From: Deferribacteraceae bacterium UBA6799
GTDB lineage: Bacteria > Chrysiogenota > Deferribacteres > Deferribacterales > Geovibrionaceae
Direction of reading: 5' to 3'
Assembly (NCBI GenBank): GCA_002452335.1
Contig: DKFJ01000007.1
Coordinates: 271,573 to 335,572 of the forward strand
DNA length: 64,000 nucleotides
A program made the translations under genes and the position numbers. Below are positions 24,286 through 31,707 of the stretch, piece after piece; position 1 is the first letter of the stretch, and each line of letters begins with the position of its first letter. Below the pieces are notes generated by a model. The model saw only the letters and a list, made by a program, of their open reading frames with translations. It was not told the origin of the DNA and did no database searches.

Positions 24286-25974
24286 ATGACAGAATCATCA
24301 ATGATCAAAGATCTTATGAAAGAGCTGACTGTTCTGGTTGTGGACGATGAGGCTCTGGCTCTGGAATATCTGGGGGCTAAACTCTCCAGAAGTTTCAAGC
24401 ATGTCATAAAGGCGTCTGACGGAACAGAGGGACTGGACGCATTCCGCTACAGCTATCCGGACCTGATCATCACAGATAACCGCATGGGAAATATGGACGG
24501 TATCGAGATGATAAAAGAGATCAGGAAAGAGAACAAGGACGTTCCCATCATACTGGTCACAGCGTACACAGAAAAAGACGCTTTGGTAGAGGCTATCAAC
24601 AACGGCGTGAACCAGTTTCTCTCGAAACCCATAGATGCCAGACAGATGAACGCCGCCATCGAAAAATCATTGCAGTCAATAATGAACTCACGCCTGTATG
24701 AAAAGAATATTAAACAGGAACTGGAACTGCTGAAATATCAGGAAAAGTATCACTCTCAGCAAGAACTGAACGCCTTCAAAAAAGAGCTCAGCCTTATTCA
24801 GAATGATATTTTTCTTCAGAAGTTCAATGTCACCAACACATTCGGCAGCAGTTACGACGTTTTTCTCAATATCTTCTATAAACCGCTGGACGTGCTCAGC
24901 GGCGATATATACTCCATCAGAAAGCTGACTGACGGCTCTCTGCTGATATTTCTGGCGGACTCCATGGGCAAGGGACTCTCCGCATCCGTAACATCCATCC
25001 TGACCTCCGCCCACATGAACCACATCATCGACACAGAAAAAGAGATGGTGGCCGGACCGCTGGAAAACACCATAAGGATATTCAACAACTACATCAAAGG
25101 CACTCTGCTGGATGACGAAATACTCTCCATCATCTTCATGAAGATCAACTTCGATCTGGAGGTTATGGAATATGCCAGCTTCAGTTCGCCGCCCATCTTT
25201 CTGAAAGACGCGGACGGCTCTTCCCGGGCTGTAAAATGCAACAATCCGCCCCTTACAAAATACATGTCCGTCATCCGCACCGACTCTGTGGATATCAGAA
25301 ACGTAAAAGGCATAATGGCGATCACCGACGGTCTTTACGAATGTAAAAACGATGAAGGACAGACCATGGTTACCCGTGTGGCGGAAGGTTTCGGCGAATG
25401 CGCCATGAAGACTGACTTTCATAAATATGTGGCACGTTTCATGCAGACCCCGGAGGACGATATCTCTTGCATCCACATAACAAAAGTGGACGAGTGTCTG
25501 CTCTCCGGCAAGAAGTTCAGCATAGAATCCAATCTGGCTAATGTCGGCAAAGCGATAGAATGGGCAGAGGAATGTTTCAACTGCCTCACGGAAGATTTCG
25601 AAACGGTAAGCATGCTTACTCTGGCCTATACAGAGATGATAATGAACGCCTTCGAGCACTCCGTGCTGGAACTGGACAACAGGAAAAAATACATGATGAT
25701 CAATCAGGGATCCTATGATGATTACATCGCCGCCGCATCAAGCGGAAAGATCATCACCACCACCATTGGTCTTCAGCCGTTATGGGACAAAAAGGCGATC
25801 TATATAAAGATCACGGATGAAGGCAAAGGATTCAACCCGCATATACTCAAAACATGGATGTATGACAGGGAAAAGAGCGATGGAAAAGGTATCAAAATCT
25901 CCAGAAGGATCACCGACGAGATATATTACTCCCGAAACGGAACAGAATCCGTTATCATCAGAGTTCTGGACTAA
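24286..25974 (+). CDS. Response regulator: REC - PP2C (SpoIIE) phosphatase - HATPase kinase
   Basis: A 562-residue three-domain protein. REC (about 15-130): VVDDE, phospho-Asp in LIITDNRMGN and Lys in FLSKPID. A coiled coil leads to the SpoIIE/PP2C domain (about 190-400), which keeps its metal aspartates: SGDIYSI, LADSMGKGLSAS, IMAITDGLYE and PEDDISCIH. The C-terminal GHKL ATPase (about 430-562) has EMIMNAFEHS, ITDEGKGFNP and SDGKGIKISRR. One protein thus carries opposing activities on a STAS partner, as in HsbR of Pseudomonas and CrsR of Shewanella. The divergent STAS gene is the probable substrate. Weak ribosome site. Confidence 0.92.
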   Translation: MTESSMIKDLMKELTVLVVDDEALALEYLGAKLSRSFKHVIKASDGTEGLDAFRYSYPDLIITDNRMGNMDGIEMIKEIRKENKDVPIILVTAYTEKDALVEAINNGVNQFLSKPIDARQMNAAIEKSLQSIMNSRLYEKNIKQELELLKYQEKYHSQQELNAFKKELSLIQNDIFLQKFNVTNTFGSSYDVFLNIFYKPLDVLSGDIYSIRKLTDGSLLIFLADSMGKGLSASVTSILTSAHMNHIIDTEKEMVAGPLENTIRIFNNYIKGTLLDDEILSIIFMKINFDLEVMEYASFSSPPIFLKDADGSSRAVKCNNPPLTKYMSVIRTDSVDIRNVKGIMAITDGLYECKNDEGQTMVTRVAEGFGECAMKTDFHKYVARFMQTPEDDISCIHITKVDECLLSGKKFSIESNLANVGKAIEWAEECFNCLTEDFETVSMLTLAYTEMIMNAFEHSVLELDNRKKYMMINQGSYDDYIAAASSGKIITTTIGLQPLWDKKAIYIKITDEGKGFNPHILKTWMYDREKSDGKGIKISRRITDEIYYSRNGTESVIIRVLD

Positions 25975-25998
25975 AAAAAAGGCGGACAGTTGTCCGCC
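25973..25998. terminator. Bidirectional terminator between converging genes
   Basis: GGCGGACA, loop GT (or a 7-bp stem with a 4-base loop), TGTCCGCC. Eight As on the left give a T8 tract for the minus-strand membrane-protein gene. On the plus strand the tail is TTCTCTTT, weaker. Confidence 0.88.
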
Positions 25999-26010
25999 TT
26001 CTCTTTATCA

Positions 26011-26907
26011 TCAGGGTCTTACCCCTGCGTCTATTACAATGTAAACATCCATGGGGGTCATGGCGGCTGTTCCCGCAACCTCTTTCAGAGTATCTCCGGC
26101 GGCGGCCTTTATTCCGTTTTTGCTGAGTCTTTCCAAGGCTTCATCGGTGCTTATGCCGATCATCTCAGCGGCGTCAGATACGGATTTATTACCCATACCG
26201 GATCCCATCAGGGACTCGTACTTTGTCATATCGATCTTGTCTCCGGTTTTAACTCCGGACTCCACGCCCTCTTCCTCTACCACTATGTCCATCTTTTTGT
26301 TCATTTTGGCAGGTTTGATGATGGCATACAGATCTGACGGCTTCATTCCGTTATTTCCGGCTATAACCTTCAGACTGCTCTCAGTATCGTATTTTATCCC
26401 CTTCTCATCCAGCAGTGCATAGGCTGCCTTCTCGTCTATGCGCACTTTATACATCAAGTCGGGCAGAGTGCTCAGTTCCGCATGGGGATACGGGGGGATA
26501 CCCACTGTGTACTCATAGTCGTCCTTATAGTCGGACAGATAATCGTTGATAGTGGAAAACGGAGCGATATACGCCAGTGTTCCGAAGAACACGAGGCAGG
26601 ACAGAGCCAGCGCGGCGGCAGTCTCCGCTGTGAAGACAACCAGCTTTCCCTGTTTGTTCTTCATATAGAGCATGATGGACTTCCAGTTAAGCCAGATGTG
26701 CAGTACCATCATAATGAGAAACAGCATGGACACACTGATGTGTGTCTGTCCCAGATTGTCCTTGTTCAGACCCAGAATGTGCCAGTCAGCCCAGTAGGCT
26801 ATCCTTCCGGGCGGAATGATATAAAGCAGAATTCCTGTAAAAGCGAGATAGATAAAAGCGAAAAGCGAAGTCATGGAAGTAAATTTTCTCAAAAAATTTT
26901 TAAACAT
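26011..26907 (-). CDS. DUF4405-type membrane protein with a duplicated C-terminal domain
   Basis: A 298-residue protein. Three membrane helices (about residues 10-32, 56-76 and 92-112) resemble the DUF4405 / cytochrome-b-like fold. Histidines lie near helix ends in WADWHILGL, GQTHISVS and MVLHIWLNW, possible haem ligands. After about residue 115 comes a soluble part with a repeat: SLKVIAGNNGMKPSDLYAII and TLKEVAGTAAMTPMDVYIVI. I chose ATG 26907 (GAGGTG upstream); a GTG three codons earlier would overlap that site. A sigma-54 promoter precedes it and a strong terminator follows. Probable role in respiration or electron transfer; not established. Confidence 0.75.
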   Translation of the reverse strand: MFKNFLRKFTSMTSLFAFIYLAFTGILLYIIPPGRIAYWADWHILGLNKDNLGQTHISVSMLFLIMMVLHIWLNWKSIMLYMKNKQGKLVVFTAETAAALALSCLVFFGTLAYIAPFSTINDYLSDYKDDYEYTVGIPPYPHAELSTLPDLMYKVRIDEKAAYALLDEKGIKYDTESSLKVIAGNNGMKPSDLYAIIKPAKMNKKMDIVVEEEGVESGVKTGDKIDMTKYESLMGSGMGNKSVSDAAEMIGISTDEALERLSKNGIKAAAGDTLKEVAGTAAMTPMDVYIVIDAGVRP

Positions 26908-26944
26908 CTCAAACACCTCATTTGGTTCAGCAGTGAAAATATAA

Positions 26945-26961
26945 CTGCAACCCCGATGCCA
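26945..26961 (-). promoter_or_regulatory. Sigma-54 promoter of the DUF4405-type gene
   Basis: On the minus strand ATGGCATCGGGGTTGCAG: GG (26960-26959) and GC (26948-26947) are exactly 10 bases apart, with the TGGCAT and TTGCA contexts matching the consensus. Predicted start near 26934, about 27 bases before the ATG. Confidence 0.72.
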
Positions 26962-27033
26962 TTGCCAAAACCCGTTAAGTTATTATATCATAAAGAAATA
27001 CAAATTCCAGCCACTGTGATATTTTTACACACA

Positions 27034-27050
27034 TGCGCAAAAATTGCACA
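27034..27050. promoter_or_regulatory. Imperfect 7-3-7 palindrome, NtrC-site-like
   Basis: TGCGCAA, AAA, TTGCACA: a 17-base inverted repeat with one mismatched pair. NtrC operators have the same 7-3-7 layout (TGCACCA-N3-TGGTGCA) and this matches the outer positions. Its centre is about 108 bases upstream of the predicted sigma-54 start, a usual enhancer distance. It also lies just upstream of the HAD gene promoter. Confidence 0.4.
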
Positions 27051-27056
27051 AATTTC

Positions 27057-27084
27057 TTGCGGCGTTCTAAAACTTATGTATTAT
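27057..27084 (+). promoter_or_regulatory. Promoter of the HAD phosphatase gene, with predicted leaderless start
   Basis: TTGCGG, 16-base spacer, TATTAT. The -10 ends 7 bases before the ATG at 27092, so the transcript should begin at or next to the start codon. No Shine-Dalgarno sequence is present. Confidence 0.5.
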
Positions 27085-27091
27085 TTCCTCC

Positions 27092-27733
27092 ATGAAGAAA
27101 TATCTGCTTTTTGATCTGGACGGCACTCTGACAGACCCGTCATCAGGCATAACAAACTGCATAGCCTATGCGCTGGACAGGCTTAACATACCCTGCCCTC
27201 CGGCGGAATCTCTGAAAAAATACATAGGTCCTCCTCTCTATCAGAGCTTTATGGAACTGCTCGGCACAGACGACAGATCCGCTGGGGAAAACGCCGTTAA
27301 AATATACCGAGAGCGCTTCTCCACAATAGGGCTTTTCGAGAACTATCCTTATGAGAATATCCCCGCTGCGCTCAGCGGGCTGAAGGACGGCGGATATAAA
27401 ATGTTCGTCTGCACATCCAAGCCGCAGATCTTCGCTGAGAAGATAATCGATCACTTCGGCATGGGACCTTTTTTCGAAAAAGTTTTCGGAAGCAGTCTGG
27501 ACGGCACGCATGTGGAAAAAGACAGCCTGATCGCCCATCTGCTGTCATCTGAAAAGCTGGCAGCCGCTGACTGCGCCATGATAGGCGACAGGATATACGA
27601 TATAGACGGCGCCGTGAAAAACGGTGTCGCTCCATATGGGGTCAGCTACGGTTTCGGAGAGTGCGCAGAATTTGCCCAGGCAGAAAAAATCTTCGACTGT
27701 CCTTTAGAAATAAGTGATTATTTTTTGAGATAG
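27092..27733 (+). CDS. HAD-superfamily hydrolase, phosphoglycolate phosphatase type
   Basis: A 213-residue HAD phosphatase. Motif I is LFDLDGTLTDPS at the very N-terminus (catalytic Asp9 and Asp11), motif II CTSKP, and motif III/IV the Lys-containing KDSLI with MIGDRIYDIDGA. A helical cap lies between (about 17-85). The family hydrolyses small phosphate esters; relatives are named Gph or PpaX-like, but substrate is rarely predictable. Motif I fixes the start within a few residues, and there is no ribosome site, which supports a leaderless mRNA. Neighbours do not suggest a pathway. Confidence 0.88.
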   Translation: MKKYLLFDLDGTLTDPSSGITNCIAYALDRLNIPCPPAESLKKYIGPPLYQSFMELLGTDDRSAGENAVKIYRERFSTIGLFENYPYENIPAALSGLKDGGYKMFVCTSKPQIFAEKIIDHFGMGPFFEKVFGSSLDGTHVEKDSLIAHLLSSEKLAAADCAMIGDRIYDIDGAVKNGVAPYGVSYGFGECAEFAQAEKIFDCPLEISDYFLR

Positions 27734-27845
27734 GCATCCTCGCACACCAGACAGAAAGAAACTGGTGCGTGACGCCCGCCGGCAATATCAACAGAATACA
27801 GCCCCGCGCGGATATGCCGGGCGGAGCTGCAATACTTTTAAACTA

Positions 27846-28166
27846 TTAAACGGCTCTCGGGGAAGACAGTTTTTCGTTGATAAAACCAGCCAGATCGGCG
27901 GCTATCATGTTTATATTGCCGACATAGGTCAGCGAATCCTCTCCTGAGAGATAGAGAATCTCTTCTCTGGAGAGTCTTGTTTTCTCAAACTGGTTAACGA
28001 AAGCCAGCTCTCTGTCTGTCCATCTTTCAAATGTTCCGAGGCTTAAAAGAGCGAAGTGCTCTTTGTCCAGAATAAATCTGGCGAGAACCACCATCTTCTC
28101 TTTCTGAAGCCCTCTGTCATAGACTTTGAAAATATCCCCGACACAATACATAGCATCTGTCTGCAT
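27846..28166 (-). CDS. Hypothetical protein (106 residues)
   Basis: I do not recognise this protein. It starts MQTDAMYCVGDIFKVYDRG with a good ribosome site (TGAGGTAAGA before ATG). It looks soluble, with an N-terminal beta-rich part (VGDIFKV, MVVLARFI, HFALLSLGT) and a C-terminal helical part ending AADLAGFINEKLSS. ERWTDRELAFVNQF and LSREEILYLSG suggest two short helices. No cysteine pair or membrane segment. It converges on the HAD gene. Confidence 0.65.
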   Translation of the reverse strand: MQTDAMYCVGDIFKVYDRGLQKEKMVVLARFILDKEHFALLSLGTFERWTDRELAFVNQFEKTRLSREEILYLSGEDSLTYVGNINMIAADLAGFINEKLSSPRAV

Positions 28167-28478
28167 TCTTACCTCATGGCGGTCGCACCCGCCGTTCTTC
28201 TTTTTTATACCATTACATTTTGAATTATAAAGACTGTATCTATTTCTGCAAGCGAAAGTTTTTTTTAAATAAATAACCTCTTTATGAAATCAGCCCTGAC
28301 TTTCACAATTACTGCACACTACTAAAAAACAGCATAATCAGCAGCATCTTCCGCAGACATATGAAAGAAAAGATGTTTTATTCACACACACAGGTTCATA
28401 AAAAAAAATTTGCGGCTAGTGTTTTTTAACAGTGACCGAACACATGAACAATGTAATTTTTTCAGATAATCAGCATGT

Positions 28479-28511
28479 TTATTTTTTGACTGCCTCAGGT
28501 TATTTTTTGAC
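28479..28511 (+). promoter_or_regulatory. Direct repeats, candidate enhancer for the chemoreceptor promoter
   Basis: TTATTTTTTGAC at 28479-28490 and again at 28500-28511, a period of 21 bases (two helical turns). TCAGGTT also recurs at 28495 and 28524. The block ends about 110 bases upstream of the -24 element, where sigma-54 activators usually bind. Confidence 0.4.
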
Positions 28512-28619
28512 CACACCGTTATTTCAGGTTGATTTATATTCCTATATTCATTTATATGTATCCCCCGGGCGGAGCTGTTGTGCACATATTCACATTCACC
28601 CATTTATAACAATGACTTA

Positions 28620-28635
28620 TGGCATATTAATTGCA
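28620..28635 (+). promoter_or_regulatory. Sigma-54 promoter of the soluble chemoreceptor gene
   Basis: TGGCATATTAATTGCA: GG (28621-28622) and GC (28633-28634) are 10 bases apart and both flanks match TGGCAY-N5-TTGCA. Predicted start near 28646, followed by GGAGG at 28651 and ATG at 28662. Confidence 0.78.
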
Positions 28636-28661
28636 TTACTTTCATCACACGGAGGTTCTAT

Positions 28662-30074
28662 ATGTGGGGACAAAACAACAAAAACTTCGATATGATGCTG
28701 AAAAGACTGGAAGAGATGAGCGATGGAAGCATGAACCTGAACTGCTCTTTTCAGCCGCAGAAAGACAGCCTGTGCTGCAAAACAGGCGGACTGATCTCAA
28801 AAGTCTTTTCTAAAATACACTCTATTGTACATAAAATATCCACCGCGTCGGTCAGGCTTTCCAAAACCGCTCCGGAGCTTCAGAAAGCGGCGACTGAGCT
28901 GAAATCAGCGTCCACTTCTCAGGCGGAACAGGCTGTTCAGATAGCCGCCGCCGGCAGACAGCTCTCCGCAACGGTTGAGAGCGTCACAGAGAGCACCCTG
29001 GAGGCGAGCAGATACTCTTCCGAGATAATATCATCCGCCGGAAACGCAATGGAAAAGAGCCGGAACACTGCCGATTCCATGACCAATGTAAAATCAATGG
29101 TGAACGATCTTCAGACACAGATGAAAATCATGGAGGAATACTCCAGCTCCATCGGCACTATCATGGAGATGATAAAAAAGATAGCCGACCAGACCAACCT
29201 TCTGTCGCTGAACGCCTCCATAGAGGCGGCCAGAGCCGGTGAGATGGGCAGAGGATTCGCCGTTGTCGCCACAGAGGTGCGCAAGCTGGCGGAACAGTCC
29301 ATGGAAGCAACGGACGGAGTAGAAAAAATTCTGAACAACATCAGAAGCAGCATAAAGACATCCGGAAGATCTGTGGACAACGTGCTGACATCCGTTGATT
29401 CCACCGTAACGGTAAGCGCTGAGGCGGCAGATATACTTGATAAGCTGACAAACGATATAAAACATCTGGACGGAAGACTCTCCATAATAGCCCAGGCCGG
29501 GCAGGAACAGTCGGACACAGTTAACAGCGTGGCTGATTCCATAGAAAGCATAGCGGCGCAGGCGGAACAGCAGTCGTCTCTTTCTGAAAAACTGGAGACA
29601 ATAGTCGCCGATATAAACGACGGATGCGACGAACTGCTGGTATCCATAGGAGAGTTCAGGCTTCAGTCACATGAAAAATCGGCTTCCATAATGGAAACAG
29701 CGGCGCTCTCAGCGGATATGATCTCCATGGACGGTTCACGAATGGAGACCTATCTGAACAATTTTATCCGATCAAACAGCTTCATCGAGCTGGCATATGT
29801 CACAGACGCCAGAGGCAGGCAGGTCTCCGCTAACATATGGAACAGAAGCGTCAGAGGCGAAAACGACAGAAGCTCCATAGGCTCTGACTGGAGCACCAGA
29901 GAGTGGTTCAAAAACCCGGCGAAAACAGGCAAAACATACATCAGCGACATATACAGGTCGGTAGCGTCCGGCGGATTCTGTTTCTCCGTTGCCGTGCCTG
30001 TCAAGACACCGGACGGCAGCCTGAAAGGAATTTTCGCTGTGGATATCAATTTTGCGGATATGTTAACCATTTAA
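28662..30074 (+). CDS. Soluble methyl-accepting chemotaxis protein with C-terminal Cache-like domain
   Basis: A 470-residue receptor without membrane helices. A short N-terminal stretch with CCKTGG leads to a long coiled coil. The signalling tip is ADQTNLLSLNASIEAARAGE, then GRGFAVVATEVRKLAE. After the coiled coil returns, about residues 350-470 form a PDC/Cache-like sensor: ELAYVTDARGRQVSANIW, STREWFKNPAKTGKTYISDI and GFCFSVAVPVKTPDGSLKGI. Cache domains usually sit outside the membrane before the signalling domain; here it is cytosolic and C-terminal. ATG 28662 follows GGAGG. Expression is probably sigma-54 dependent. Confidence 0.9.
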   Translation: MWGQNNKNFDMMLKRLEEMSDGSMNLNCSFQPQKDSLCCKTGGLISKVFSKIHSIVHKISTASVRLSKTAPELQKAATELKSASTSQAEQAVQIAAAGRQLSATVESVTESTLEASRYSSEIISSAGNAMEKSRNTADSMTNVKSMVNDLQTQMKIMEEYSSSIGTIMEMIKKIADQTNLLSLNASIEAARAGEMGRGFAVVATEVRKLAEQSMEATDGVEKILNNIRSSIKTSGRSVDNVLTSVDSTVTVSAEAADILDKLTNDIKHLDGRLSIIAQAGQEQSDTVNSVADSIESIAAQAEQQSSLSEKLETIVADINDGCDELLVSIGEFRLQSHEKSASIMETAALSADMISMDGSRMETYLNNFIRSNSFIELAYVTDARGRQVSANIWNRSVRGENDRSSIGSDWSTREWFKNPAKTGKTYISDIYRSVASGGFCFSVAVPVKTPDGSLKGIFAVDINFADMLTI

Positions 30075-30145
30075 TCATATATTAATCCATAAACCAACAG
30101 TTCACTTTTCATAAATATTCTGATATATTCTGAAAAGGAGCATTT

Positions 30146-30823
30146 ATGGATTTTTATGAAATGCTGGCGCAGAACTACGACAATATCTTTCCCTTCTCTC
30201 AGGAGACAGCGGATTTTATAACATCGCTGACTCCAGGAAAAGGAAGGATACTGGACATAGGCAGCGCCACCGGAAAATATATCAGCCACTACATAACGAA
30301 GGGATATAAGGCGTTCGGGCTGGAATACTGTCCGAAACTGATAGCCTATAAAGACAACACAGTGGTGGGCGACATGAACTTCCTGCCGTTTCAGGAAGGA
30401 TTCGATACCGCCGTATGCATGGGCAACACGCTTGTTCACGCCGCCGGCTATAAGCACGCTCACAACATTCTCTCCGGAATATACCGTCTGCTGAAAACAG
30501 ACGGGAAAGCTGTGATCCAGATACTGAATTATGAGAAAATACTCAGACAGAAACCTATGTTTCTGCCCACAATAAAGACCCCTCAATGCACATTTGAGCG
30601 CAGATACGAATATCACGGCGGAAAAGTTCAGTTCATAGGGACACTCATCTCCGGGTCAAAAAAGATGAAATCAGAGGTAATCCTCTGTCCAATCACCCCC
30701 AGAGAACTGATGGACATGTCGTTCGAATCAGGTTTCAGACAGGTGCTCTACTATGGCGGGTCTAAGGGAGAAGCGTTCGACATGGAAAACAGCTTCGCCC
30801 TGACAGCTGTATTACAAAAATAA
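30146..30823 (+). CDS. Class I SAM-dependent methyltransferase
   Basis: A 225-residue protein with a Rossmann-type SAM site: motif I ILDIGSATGKY (about residues 36-46), an acidic residue after strand 2 (GLEYC), and GDMNFLPFQ followed by FDTAVCMGNTLVH. The opening FYEMLAQNYDNIFPFSQETA is common in UbiE/SmtA-like methyltransferases. A ribosome site AAAGGAG precedes ATG. Acceptor unknown; the neighbouring chemoreceptor is transcribed in the same direction but this is not CheR (no CheR N-domain). Confidence 0.85.
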   Translation: MDFYEMLAQNYDNIFPFSQETADFITSLTPGKGRILDIGSATGKYISHYITKGYKAFGLEYCPKLIAYKDNTVVGDMNFLPFQEGFDTAVCMGNTLVHAAGYKHAHNILSGIYRLLKTDGKAVIQILNYEKILRQKPMFLPTIKTPQCTFERRYEYHGGKVQFIGTLISGSKKMKSEVILCPITPRELMDMSFESGFRQVLYYGGSKGEAFDMENSFALTAVLQK

Positions 30824-30874
30824 ATATGGATTTTCCGGTTCAGGTCAGTATCTTTCCTAAAAGGGGTTAGACAT

Positions 30875-31642
30875 ATGCTGAAAATGCCTGTTCTCTTCAT
30901 CGGTCACGGTTCACCTATGAATATCGTTCTGAACAACACCTACACCGACAGCCTGAAAGCGCTGGGCGAATCCATACCCAGACCAAAGAGCGTATGCGTG
31001 TTCTCCGCCCACTGGCAGACATCAGGCACACTGATACACTGCGAGGACACAGCGAAGCAGATATATGATTTTTACGGTTTTCCCGACAGTCTGTATAAAA
31101 TAAAGTACGAGCCTGAAGCAGACAGCGAAACAGCAGTGAAAGCGGCCGGCAGAGCCGGACTGACCTGTGACGGTTCATGGGGCAACGACCACTCAGCATG
31201 GAGTGTTCTGAAGCATATGTATCCGGACGGCGGCATCCCCGTATTCTACATCAGCTCAGACATGACGGCGGACTATCACACCCATTATGAAATCTCTTCC
31301 AGACTGAAAGAGCTGAGGAATGAAGGAGTGCTCTTCATAGGCAGCGGGAACATTGTGCATAATCTCCGTGACGCCGACTTTCATAATATGGACGCTGAAC
31401 CGGACGAACGAGGTGTTCTGTTCGACGGCCAGATCGAAAAAGCCCTGCTGGAACACAAACATAACATTATAAAAGACCCTATGTCTCTGGGTTCTCACGT
31501 CCGCTACAGCATCCCCACCAGAGACCACTATATCCCGTTCGTACACGCCTGCGGGCTGACGGATGCTGACGATAATATCTCTTTTCCGTGCAGTATATTT
31601 CAAAACAGGTCCGTTTCTATGCGTTCAGTATTATTTGACTGA
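30875..31642 (+). CDS. LigB-family class III extradiol dioxygenase, YgiD/DODA type
   Basis: A 255-residue protein of the 4,5-DOPA-dioxygenase (YgiD) group. The metal histidines lie in LFIGHGSPMN and VFSAHWQT; the conserved WGNDHSAWSVLKHMYP and GSGNIVHNLR blocks follow. Metal here is Zn or Fe(II). E. coli YgiD opens catechol-type rings, but the natural substrate in anaerobes is unclear. The MEMO1 protein of the AMMECR1/MEMO1/radical-SAM set belongs to the same fold, and the next gene encodes AMMECR1. AAGGGGTT precedes the ATG. Confidence 0.9.
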   Translation: MLKMPVLFIGHGSPMNIVLNNTYTDSLKALGESIPRPKSVCVFSAHWQTSGTLIHCEDTAKQIYDFYGFPDSLYKIKYEPEADSETAVKAAGRAGLTCDGSWGNDHSAWSVLKHMYPDGGIPVFYISSDMTADYHTHYEISSRLKELRNEGVLFIGSGNIVHNLRDADFHNMDAEPDERGVLFDGQIEKALLEHKHNIIKDPMSLGSHVRYSIPTRDHYIPFVHACGLTDADDNISFPCSIFQNRSVSMRSVLFD

Positions 31643-31707
31643 CCCATATCCGTTGACAAACGCCTATAGAAAAGTTTTAATTATTTATTATTAATTCACG
31701 GTGACAT

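Larger units (their letters stand above)
28167..28661. other. AT-rich 495-base intergenic regulatory region
   Basis: No gene is supported here: short frames on both strands lack ribosome sites and recognisable sequence. It holds long A/T tracts, a pair of 12-base direct repeats (28479-28511) and a sigma-54 promoter (28620-28635) for the chemoreceptor gene. The left 250 bases show nothing I can name. Confidence 0.6.

Noticed and set aside
27817..28577. 13-base match CCGGGCGGAGCTG at 27817 and 28565
   Set aside because: Matches of this length are expected by chance in 64 kb, and the flanks do not align.
28382..28695. Short overlapping open frames on both strands in the region upstream of the soluble chemoreceptor
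   Set aside because: No ribosome site, AT-rich low-complexity translation, and they overlap the sigma-54 promoter and repeats.
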